DNA from: Eremophila alpestris peregrina | Lineage: Eukaryota; Chordata; Aves; Passeriformes; Alaudidae | Direction of reading: 5' to 3' | NCBI GenBank assembly: GCA_009792885.1 | Contig: WMCF01000007.1 | Coordinates: forward strand, 3,512,500-3,576,499 | Length of the DNA: 64,000 bases | Shown: positions 52,255-63,000 of the stretch, piece by piece | Layout: every line of letters starts with the position of its first letter | How positions within the stretch are numbered: position 1 is the first letter of the stretch | Translations under genes and position numbers: made by a program | Notes under the pieces: generated by a model | Told to the model about the DNA's origin: nothing | What the model saw: only the letters and a program-made list of their open reading frames with translations | The model's database searches: none

Positions 52255-52410
52255 TCTGTACTGATCAGGAGCAGGACTCCTGGCTGCACCAGCACCACAG
52301 AGTCGGTGCAGCCACAGGCACAAGTTGCATGGATGTGGGCTGGCCAGCCAGGCAGCCAGGGGGATGTTCAGGTGTGTAGGTTAGTGGAGAAACACCTCGC
52401 CTTCCACACT
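52255..52410. other. Local GC-rich patch, unidentified
   Basis: Counted by hand, 52,261-52,380 has about 75 G+C in 120 bases, far above its surroundings. CpG is rare (one at GTCGGTG, another at CTCGCC), so this is not a CpG island. A 116-codon open frame covers it, with no recognised domain. It could be a decayed GC-rich retroelement piece; I cannot name a family. Confidence 0.7.
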
Positions 52411-55400
52411 CTCACCTGCTGGCTTTCCTCTCTTCATAAGAGTAATAGGAGTGCCCGTGCACAAGAGAAAAACTTGTATTTTACTCGTGTAGCATTTGTC
52501 CCCATTCCCATTTTCTGCCAAAGCAATCTCTGTGCCTTTTTCTGGTGTTTAAGAAGGGGAATTGTGAAGTGCTCTGAGGTTTGTGTTGAGGACTAGGGAG
52601 AAGGAGAAGAACAGGTTGTTTGGAAGGAGGAAGATAAGAAGAAAGATGTAGAAATCAGGATAATATTACAATAAGAGAGCAGGCAAGGGTATTGCAGTAG
52701 TAAGACAAGATCTAGATTACTCAGTGTGGGCAACTGAGAATGTCTGAATATTATAAACTAGTAGCAACTATTTTGTATCCCTTTTGACAATACTGAAAGT
52801 CTGTCTTCATGGAAACTCCTTTTTAAAGAGAGAATAGAATAGGATAGACTATTTTAATCATTACTTGGAAAAATGCTTCCTCTCTGAAAGTTCCCTCCCT
52901 GTTCTTACTGCATCTAGTAGTTGTTTGTACTGCCAAGACACTGCACTGTTCAAAGCAATATAAATCCTTTCATCTCCAACAACAAGAAACCTTTACACCA
53001 CTGTCTGCTGTACTTAATTATAGAAAATCTGTGAGGTTTTTCTACTATTTATACTAGTTTCATGCTCTGTCACTGTCTTTGTTTGAAACTTTTTAAATAC
53101 TGAAGCATTGACACAGACATACAATGGGATTCTAAGCAAGTAATTTTTGTATTATAAGGCCTTTGGTCTTTCATCTGTTAAATGGGGACATTTCTAAGTG
53201 CATCTTACAATTTTTTCTACCTTTTTTTGGTATTTAGATTTGGATTTCTAATTCTAGAACAAGAACAGCAACTAACTGCAAAAAAGTACAAGACACATAC
53301 AGTGGCACCCTTCATATTGTTGATATAGCTGGATGGTAATATAGAGCAAATAGCTGATAATTCTTAGTCAATTTTTGGTTATATAAACAGTTTTTCTACA
53401 GATCAAAATATTTATTCTTTTCTGGGTTTGCTTAAGCAGAGATGAGAAGCAAATAGTGGACCTAATATTGAAAACACTTTAGGGTTTTTTGCATCTGTGC
53501 TGATTCCAATCTCTGCATGTTATGCTGTCTTTACACCTAAAATGATTATTTTATGGTTCATGTTAAGGTGCAGCAAAAATTTTATGAGCTAAATCACACT
53601 TGGAAAATGTTGTCTATGCATGGAGGATTCTCCTAACAGCTGAGCTGGGAATATTTCTGCCACTGAAGAATCCAATTTCTTTATCCACCTTTCTCCAATG
53701 AAATCAAAGCCAGTATCTTTTTTCATGTAGAATACTTTGTGCGCTGCTAGAGGTTTGCAATTCTTAAAACCTCAGAGGTTTCTGATAAACATTCAGATAA
53801 CAATAAACTTGCTAAATTCATTTTAAAATCTCATTAATCTGTGACTATGTTTCCCCTTCAGTTTGGAGAATGGCTAAGAGTACCACTGTGCTGCATTGCT
53901 TAAATATTATCATGTTTGCTTGTTTGTTTGATGTGAATAACTGTCATTGTCTCTGAGGTTTTACATTTTGCAAAGATTTTCAGGTTTTGGAAGTTCTTAT
54001 TTTGATTACTCAACATTATGAGAAGTCAGAATGTTTTTTCTTATATATTTTCATTCGTTAATTAGGAAAGCAGAAAGTTTTGTAGAAATCCTTTCCATAA
54101 ACATTGTTTACCCATCTTTTGCACAAAATTAATCAAAAGTCCTGTTATCCTCACCTGTGAGGTTATATCCTGATATAACTTAGACAAGAAATTTCAACAA
54201 ATTCATTAGCACACTAAATTTACACCTGGGCTGACATTTGTCGTTAATTTGCGATGCAGGCAAATCCAAACCATCTGTACTCTGAAACATGGTGTCCCAT
54301 CTCCCCTGGCAGTGAGATTGCAAAGCCAGCTCCAGGCAGACAAGAAAGGACACTACACAAAGCAGATGTGGATTAATAGCAATGAGGAGTATGTGCCAAA
54401 CTGATCTACACATAGCCTGTACTCTGGCATCGTGGAAGTGAGTCTGGAAGCAATGTGAAAATACTTTTCAGGGTTAGGAATTTTTAGCCCACAATCCATC
54501 CCCCTTGGCAATATGTGGTTCATGAAGAGTCCTCCTGATTCCTCTACATGCCAGACTGTTCCCTCAGCTTTTTCCTCTCTCTCCAAGAACTAATGAGACA
54601 AATACCATTATTCATACCTGGTCCTAGAACAACCCTAAGTGGTTAAAAAAGCAACCAACCATACAGAAGGTACTGTCTGGCTCTTTTACAGTGGTGGGCT
54701 ACAACATTCTTGGTGTATTCAGTTTTCAGATGATTCAACTTTGCATTCTTAGCAAAGCTCTAGTTAGCATAAGCAAATTGAAATTCCCAGAGACTAGCAA
54801 CATGCCCAAATTCATGTCCAGTTTTGCAGTTTTGCAAAGGGTCAATGTCAAAAATTCGTTGTCTTTCCCTTTAAGATTTCAGTTGCCTGATTCTGAGGGT
54901 GAAAGGTGTCTGACAAAACTAATTGTATAAATTGCTGCTGCGTGGTGGTATGAAACTTTTGTGGTTTTGGGGGAAGGATCTTTAACAATGGGAAAGTGCT
55001 AGCTTATTGAAATGTTAAGTTCTTTCATCAAAAGTCATTAAGAAAATCATGACTGAAAGGTTTGAACTAAAGTGGAGCATAAGTCAGTCATTGTTCAAAT
55101 AAAATAATGCTTAATGGAATAAAGCATAGTTAGACCTCAAGACATGTTCTTTACTTCCAGGATATTAATGGCAGGTGATGAAGATTCAGCAATCATGCTT
55201 TTCCATTTAAAGTAGGTTCATCATTCTGAGTGTGTTACAGAAAGTGAGGGAAGAAAAATACTAACTTTAATCAGTACTACGGGGCCAGACACTCTTGATT
55301 TGTGGCTCTGATTGATGTGTCTATATCCATTCTTAAAATAGTTTTATTCACTGGGCCTTCCTTGGCAATGAAATCTCAGAAAAGTCTTGCATGTCAGCAG

Positions 55401-56194
55401 CAAGAGTCTAGTCGACACTGTTCTGACACTATTTCTCTGAAGTAGTTTCAGGATTATTTCCAATTTTTATGGTATTTTCCATCGCCTGGGTTACTCAGTA
55501 CTACAAAAATATGTATACTGTGTTGAATAAGTTTAAAAAACATTCTCTAGCCTAAAAATAAAATACAGATGAAAAATTAGAAACCTTTTATGGGAACCAG
55601 TTAAAAAAACCCCAAAACTCCGTGCATTTAAAGTACATTGCCCAGCAGATAGTAGTATTGAAACAAATTAAATCAGTGGGACCTCTTTTCTGTTTACTTA
55701 CATTTCAAACCAAGTAGAGATGCTTGGAATGTTTTTTTATGTCACAGTTTGGGGTACCTTTGTTTAAATTATTGAGAATCAAGAAAGTCTGGATTTGGAG
55801 CAAAGGTTTACCTTGTTTTTTCTGAAAAACTGTGCAAACCCTCTGAGGCAATCAAAAATTATTGGCACCACAACTTTTCAAGCATTTTTCAGTAAGTGTA
55901 TGCTTACTGTATGTATTTTAATTTAGTTTACCTATACTTGAGACAATATTAGTATTTATGTAGTGCTATTGATATTATCTTCAGGTGTAATTACATCTGA
56001 GGCATTCTGAATCCACATTTTTGTTGGTTTGTAGGTTATTTTTAGGAATGGCTTACAAATCTTCCACAAATGTGATGTCAAACACCACAGTCCCATATTG
56101 TGCTAATTTTAAAGAACCCTGGATATGCTAAGTACAGGCTGAAAGAAGTGTTTCACTTAGGAAATGGTTTGACATCAGAAATTCCTTTGCCACT

Positions 56195-56222
56195 CCCCCC
56201 TACAACCCCCCCTGCAACTCCC
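56195..56222 (-). other. G-quadruplex-type motif, minus strand
   Basis: The plus strand has C6, C7 and C3 runs. On the minus strand this is GGG, a 7-nt loop, G7 (able to supply two GGG tracts with a 1-nt loop), a 5-nt loop and G6. Loops of 7, 1 and 5 satisfy the usual G3+N1-7 pattern. No gene or promoter is visible next to it. Confidence 0.7.
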
Positions 56223-57534
56223 TTAATTTTCTGGGAAGCAAGAACATATGAAGATTGTTAGCTATCTGAGGAAGTAAGTCAGCAACTTTATGAATTATAC
56301 AGGCAATACTGTTTTATTAGCATGAAGGATTTTCCAGTTGTCTAGGACAAGCTACTGAGTTGAAATTGTTCTACCATTAAATCTTTTCAAATTAACTGCT
56401 TGCACATGACATTCATAAGAATTTCTCAGCACCCCACAGTTCTTGGAAGCAGTGCTTACATGTAAGGGAAGGAGACTATTTCAACTGGCACATTTACAGG
56501 CATTATCCATATTCATGGCTGTAGCCACTGAGTGCAGGGTGAGCGATACAGCCAGTTCCTGCTATAAAACTGAACTCCCTGAGATGATAACCATTGGCCA
56601 CAGCACTTTTCACATAAGCCAGAGATGTTCACAGGCAATTTGTGAAGAACAGTAAACTGAAAATATTCACAGGATATGTGGCACTAGGAGGTTACTGAAG
56701 TTCAGTGGTGTTTAGAGTTTAGTGCCTTAGAACAAGTAACTGCAGAGGTTCAGTACCAGATGATTCCTTGGTCCTTTTTGTATGCTCTATTGACATCCAG
56801 TTAAAGCAATTTTTATAAAAGCGTGTGCTTGAATATGCCACGTGTAAATTTTGCTGAGGAAAACACCCCTGAAAAAAAGTAGGCTAAAAATAAGAAGTGA
56901 TATAGAGAGAAACTATTTCAATTCAGGACATCAATTAACACTGATTTGCACTGGAGTGCGTTAGAAAGTACGTGCGACATTCACATGCCAAATGAATTCA
57001 TTAAAGACCAGTGTGATTACAGTGAATGTCAAATGAATTAATAACAATGGGACCTTTAAGTGTTACCATTAATTTCACAGTGTGTTGCTGCTTTATACTT
57101 ATGGGCTCTGAAGCTAAATGACACTCCACAGTTGCCCTAGTAGATTAATTGTGCATTAATAATCTATGGGTGGGCCAGCAATCTGGTGGGCACTTACATT
57201 TCATTGACACTTGGATACTAAAGATCATAATTTCCAGTTTTCAGTCAGGAAAGCTATTTTAGCTTTAAAATAGGCTCACATAATTTCATCCATGTGAGAG
57301 AAGAGTTCTTTAAAATTATAAAGTCTTTGAATTCTAGGTCCCCATTAAAATAAGAGGTAAATCTTTGATTGCTTTTTTTCTGTACATAACTTTCCACCTG
57401 TGAAATATGTCAGTGATTTCTGCCTGCTAGTAGACATATTGGTCTGTTCAGGGCATTTTTTTGCATTTTGTGAGACTAATTGAGTTTACCTTTGTTTTGG
57501 ATGGGGTTTTTTTGTTGTTTCTGTTTATTTGTTT

Positions 57535-57561
57535 GGGGGTTTGGGAGGGTTTTTTACTGGG
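57535..57561 (+). other. G-quadruplex-like motif, plus strand
   Basis: G5, TTT, GGG, A, GGG, a 9-nt loop, GGG. Three tracts are very tightly spaced; the last loop is longer than the canonical 7, so this is an extended-loop match. It sits in a T/G-rich strand-asymmetric stretch. Confidence 0.6.
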
Positions 57562-59335
57562 ATTTTGTTATGATATTTACATCAGTTAACTTTACACTGT
57601 TAAAAATGTGTGATTCCATTCAGACCTTAGAAAGCACATACCAGTTATGTACCAAATATTTTTATATGTTGTGCCCTAAAAGAAATAGAGCACAGCTAAA
57701 TTGAGAGGTAAAAAGAGAAACTTTTTTTTTTAAAGTTTCATAACTATTTAGTTATATATTTTTATTCTGAATTATTGTATTTCTTTGTCTAATAGGGAAG
57801 AGGAAAAATCTGAAAACAAGATGGCCTGATGTCAGTTGTGTTTTTAGGTTTTTTTTTTGTTTTGTTTGTTTGCATGCTTGTTAGTTTTTTAAGCCAACAG
57901 TAAGGTAATTGATCTCAGACTTGTTAAGGAGTTGGATATGTGCATTTTAAAACTTATACCATTGGACATGACCCTTGTACAGATGTTTAAAAGCTCTTTT
58001 GGACACTCTCCTACAAAGGCAATTTAATCAGTCAGTAATTCATCTAGAATGGCACATTCCCACTTCATTTGTACATTTGTGAACAAGCCAGTGTGTGCTA
58101 CACGATAGTAGTCTTCATGAAAATTTGTCATAACTCATTACACTGCTAACAAGCCGTTCATAAAAGATTATTATCATACAGGTCATTAATCTAATTTACT
58201 AATCATCTAGGTATTGCTTTTCTTTCTGCCTCAGTTTTTTAGAATGAGATTTACGCATAAACAATGAGACATTCTATTTATGTATCAATTGGAGTTGATA
58301 AATAGGCCATCAATTACATATTTTTTATTTCATCTATTAAACATTGTTTGCATCAAGCTTTGCATGACACATTCTTAAAGATGAGATAGGAATGCACTTC
58401 AGACTACTTTAAAATGAGAAAAAATACTGTAATCCTGAAGCTCTTTCTAAATCTAGGAATTTTCCACCTGTTAAACACAGTAGTTGGACTCAGCAAGCAT
58501 TCCTTGTGTGTTAAACATAGTGGTGAGCAGGTACTACCAGTTTGTGGTGATGTCACACAGAACACACGCACACAGATACACAGTGCATAGTCTGGACTTC
58601 TGAGACTGCATCTGCAAAAAGTGCAGGAAAGAGGAGCCAGATCATCAATCAAGCTTTACACCTTTAAGATCTTCATGATCTATACTTTGTTGTGAATTCT
58701 ATTATGTAAATCAAATATTTATTGCATAACACTGCTGAATCACAGGAAAAAAACTTAATCATATTTTGGACTTTCCTGAAATCAAAATATGCATTCACAA
58801 ATTCCCCATTCTTTACCTGCTGAGCTTATATGCTCCTACATATTTATATTGGTGTTTGAGTTTATAAGTGGAAATTGTCACTTCTCCAAGCTCATTCAAG
58901 AAAAATACGGTAGCAAAAAATATATTGAAATTTCCATGTTTTCTTCTGATTGTATCCATAAATACACACACAGCTATATATACATATGCCTCTTCGTAGA
59001 GGAGTATGTAAGTCCAGTCCTTGGGCTATCTGGATAGTACTTCATGTATTTGTTATATTGGAATGGATTTCCCTTGAGCGAGAGATACAGGATGATGTTT
59101 TGATTGGAAGGGGTTGTGTAAATGAGTTTTTCACCCATTCCATCATTTCATGACACTTTTCTTACATTTGGATACCATCTACCTCCAGCCTCCCTATTCA
59201 TTAGCAACAGCTTTGTGCCCACTCAGTCCCAGTACCACTCACAATGTGACAGGCTCTTTGGAAACTAAATATTGCTCTATATTTGCTGAGAATATTAGAA
59301 GCAGTGGCAACTGTCTCTTCCTCTGCAGCTGATAG

Positions 59336-59362
59336 CAGTAGGGTACTTCAGCCTACTGAAGT
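59336..59362. repeat. Two overlapping 7-bp inverted repeats
   Basis: CAGTAGG (59,336-59,342) pairs with CCTACTG (59,352-59,358), and ACTTCAG (59,345-59,351) pairs with CTGAAGT (59,356-59,362). The right arms share three bases, so only one stem can form fully at a time. Short enough to be chance. Confidence 0.85.
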
Positions 59363-59594
59363 TTAACACAAGAAATGCAGAAGTACACTCCCAGTGTTGC
59401 CCTTAAAACGGAAAACAGTCATTTCTGTTTGTCTTCTGTTCCTTCTCCTTTGGCAGGTCACCTACCTTGTGTCCCTGTCCTCTTTCATGAAATAAGGACC
59501 TACCTAGTAAAGTATCTGAATTAGAAGTGATGAGCAAATCTGATATCTGGTTGAAGGTTTCCTCTAATTTCCTATAGCAGTTTTTAGCTCGGCA

Positions 59595-59620
59595 GTATCA
59601 TCTAGGTAGATGATACCTAG
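59595..59620. repeat. Overlapping 9-bp and 7-bp inverted repeats
   Basis: GTATCATCT (59,595-59,603) pairs with AGATGATAC (59,608-59,616) over a 4-nt loop. CTAGGTA (59,602-59,608) pairs with TACCTAG (59,614-59,620). The arms overlap, so the stems compete. Confidence 0.9.
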
Positions 59621-59940
59621 CAAAGATCTCAGTTTGGGTTAATCTATTCATAAGGGTTTTGACTTTTGAAGATCAGCTGCATCCTCTGTATAAACAATAT
59701 CTTTACGTTGCATAAACTAACTTTTCTGGGAATAAGTGGGGATATGGTTTCCTTTTTAAAAATACTGGATCAGAACCGAGTGTGTATTCTCATGAGGGAG
59801 CTCAGAAGCATTCCAAGGGAGAATTCCATTTTAGACAAAGTTTTGATTTGAATGCTTTGACAGAGGAAGGGCTATTGTTGTTGAGTCTTTCAGAGTTCTG
59901 GCCTTGAGTCACTATTTCTTCTGCATGCAATGTGTTCATT

Positions 59941-60066
59941 AAAGAGAAAGAAAATAAAAAGGAAGAAAAAGAAAAAAAAGAAAGGCTTATCTTCCCTTGA
60001 AGCCATGAATATCATCCCCAGAAAACTCTAAAAAGTTTTCTTTTTTTTTTTTTTTTCTTTTTTCCT
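59941..60066. repeat. Polypurine tract followed by polypyrimidine tract
   Basis: 59,941-59,985 is all purine except one T at 59,955 (A runs with single or double G). 60,036-60,066 is all pyrimidine, including T16. They are about 50 bases apart and imperfectly complementary, so they could pair as a long A/T-rich stem. A small perfect inverted repeat, GAAAACT and AGTTTTC, sits between and partly within them at 60,021-60,040. Confidence 0.85.
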
Positions 60067-60069
60067 ACT

Positions 60070-63000
60070 TCACCATATTTCATTTTCTTTTTCAAATGAA
60101 TGTTTACTATTTGGACTTTTCTCCTCACTGCTCTATAACTTGGAATAGATTGGAGTTCCATGGAGGTAAAGGGTTAAAAAGGCATAAATGGAAGCAAATC
60201 TTGGCCCAGGATACAGGGAAAATATAATTATCTGAAACATAACAAAGTTCAAATTTTTTTGAGTTTAAATTAAAATTGGGAAAATCCTTTGTTAAACCTT
60301 CTATTTTGAGCTGTAAGTGATTTTTTTTTGTACATTGAGCTACTAGATCCTAGCAGAATGGATAAACTCAGTGCAATCTGCATATATTTTTATCATAATT
60401 TAAAATAAAAACAGTCCTCATTTACTGGGGGGAGGGAGCATATTAACATAAAAGTGGGATACACTGATGAAAACTGCAGTTTTATTTTTAAGTGACTGAG
60501 TGAACTTGAGAAAAAAGAACCCAAACAGGAAAAACTTCCATCTTTTACAGTCATGAGAACAGACATGTGCAGCTCTGTTAGAATCTGGATACTCACCAGG
60601 GATCTTACTGGCTCAATGCATCAAGAAGAAATGTCTGTCAAGCTCCTACAAACTTTGGTTTCCCAAACAACTGCCATATGCCAGAACTAACTGCATAAAG
60701 GCACTATGAACTCACATCAACGCTGTGAGATTTAAGGATGTTTGTAGATTTTCTTTGAAAAAGGTTCCATTAAATCTTTTAATTTATCAATTACCCAGGC
60801 AGGTCACAACAGCAGCAGAATGCTCAGTAATGCACATTTAATCCTTTATTCCTTTGGTTTGGTGATATTTTGCTGTTAGAGGAACTTCAGATCTGATTCT
60901 GATGAATCACAACACTTTATCCCATCCAGGAAGGCATTAACCAGACTGACAGTGAGCTCTGCACTGCCACAGCACATCCTTACTGCTGCTGTTTCTTCCA
61001 ATATGAGAAACAGTTCTGTGCCTGCTGCAAAGCAAGTATTGTCATTAAAACAGTACTTAAACAAGCTGTCTCTGCACTAAATGTCTTAATGCTATCAGCC
61101 TAACAGTTCTTTGGGATTGCTGTAAGCTCCAGGGTAGAAGAGTGCTTTATTTCTGCCTTACACTGCCAGACTTCAGTTCCCACAGACAATCAGCTGCACC
61201 CTCTTTGTGAGCCTGCGCATCAGGCAGCCCACTGAAGCACTGTGTCAAATGGTTAAATAAATAAATAATGTGCCTTAGGCCTGGAGCCAAAAATGCTCTT
61301 CCCTTGCACCAGTGTGAAAGGTAGCAGGAAAAGATGCTTCTGTTCTGCTACTGACAAAAAAGCAAAGGCAGAAAGCTCGGCATGTCTCTTCTCTAATGCT
61401 ACATCACAGCAGCTCACAATGTAGTGTTAATATGTCTGAAATCTCCTTATTTTTCCAAGCCTGTTTATAGATGCACCCCAACACAGATGGAACCTTTCTT
61501 CCTGCACGTATTAATTCATTTGTTATTTATGCACTTCTGATCTTTGTGACATTTTGTCCTTTGGCCTGCTACCAAGTCATTTTTTATAGATGTTCTGAGA
61601 AAAGGTGGCCCTTGCCCTGCAGTGAGCCTCACAAATCCCTGACACACACATATGCGTTTTTTATTGTTCTCACATGTTGCTCAACAGTGTGCACTGTTCC
61701 TGCTTTACAGCAGAGCAGATGGGTTCCTGCATAGCGTGAAACAGATGAGATGTTCAAATCGATTGTTTTATCAACAATCAGTTGTAGATAAAAATCATTT
61801 TAATGAGTGAAATTAATGATGTTTGCAAACATGGTGTTAATTAAAGAACATAGCTTGGTCTTTTTTCCCTCCTTTTTTCCCCCTGCACACAATTTTTGTT
61901 ACCCATGACATCTTTCATTATTGACTCATGCCCCAAAGAAAAGGCGATTAAAATCTGCTTTTGTTTGATGTAGCTCTTATTGAAGAAAGAAATAGATCTT
62001 TCTGAAGCTTCCTGGTGAGATGAAAGTCTAATTATCTCCACAAATGAAAGGAAAAGCTTTAATTAGGCCTGTGCTGAATCTGCGCACTGTGAATTTGTGC
62101 ATTGTGATGGATGGAGCTCACATCTCCTCAGTGACTGCAGCTGAAATAATGAAGAAGGAGAAGAGGTAGCCTGGTCCCATGATTCAGCTGGCAGAGCAGA
62201 CTTGGAGGTACACCTGTGTTGTGAGAGCGTGCCCAGAGCAGCTGCCACAGGCCATGTTTCTGTGCAGTGCATTCGGCTGTTTTACAGCCTCCTCCTGAGC
62301 TTTGATCTCTTTTCAGACAGCAGGGGTCCTAACAAATCAAGCTTTTCATGTTTCCCTCAGTTTCACTCTCTTTTGCTTTACCATTCATACTTGAACTCCA
62401 AAGAGGACGGATAAAATATTGTCTTTTTCTGAATCAATTTGATCAGCAGCAGACATGACTGAAGTGGGCATTTTGTCTTTTGTGGTGTTTTAGGGCCGAC
62501 TGTGGGGTAAGGGCTGCTAAAGAATCGGAAATTGCATTTATTTATTTTGCCATTTAGTTCACTATTTATGCTCTTAACAACCTTTGTTCATAACGCTTGA
62601 TTTGCTGCGCCCTTCTTTTTTACGATCCTGTAGTGTCTCCCCAGTTAGAAAAGGTGATACTGTTCTGGGATAGTATTAAACTGCTAATGGTCCCCAGAGA
62701 GAAATCTGAATTATGACAAATAATGCACTATTCCACATTTCATAACGTTTCTGATCTATTTTTACCATGTTGCATGCAGTTTACTCTGTCTTCATGTAGT
62801 CCACCTGATAGCAGGAAGGTCAAACCACTACTTACTCACTTCACTTGCAGCCAGCATATTCTTCTTTTTGAGTCACAGAAAGTGCCTTTGACATCAAGGG
62901 CAGTCAAGGAGTTTAAGTCCACATCTTTGTGGGCAGGATAGCAATAAAAAACAGGAAGATGCAATTGAAGTCAAAGTCAAATCAGCATTAATAATCTAAT

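Larger units (their letters stand above)
52620..59330. other. Non-coding DNA, possible conserved blocks
   Basis: No gene recognised. Contents are a C-rich run at 56,195-56,222 and a G-rich run at 57,535-57,561 (both listed), homeodomain-site-rich blocks at about 56,990-57,200 and 58,080-58,330, T/G-rich sequence at 57,480-57,900, and a short CA run at 58,964-58,972. No recognisable CR1 or LTR piece was noticed in this part. Confidence 0.6.

Noticed and set aside
52246..52596. Longest open frame of the window, 116 codons
   Set aside because: Its length is explained by the local GC-rich patch lacking stops; the peptide has no known domain and changes composition abruptly.
56485..56540. 39-nt open stretch between a TTTACAG acceptor and a GTGAGC donor
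   Set aside because: The acceptor is weaker than the 40.8 kb case, with an interrupted pyrimidine tract. I treat it as a measure of how often such pairs arise by chance.
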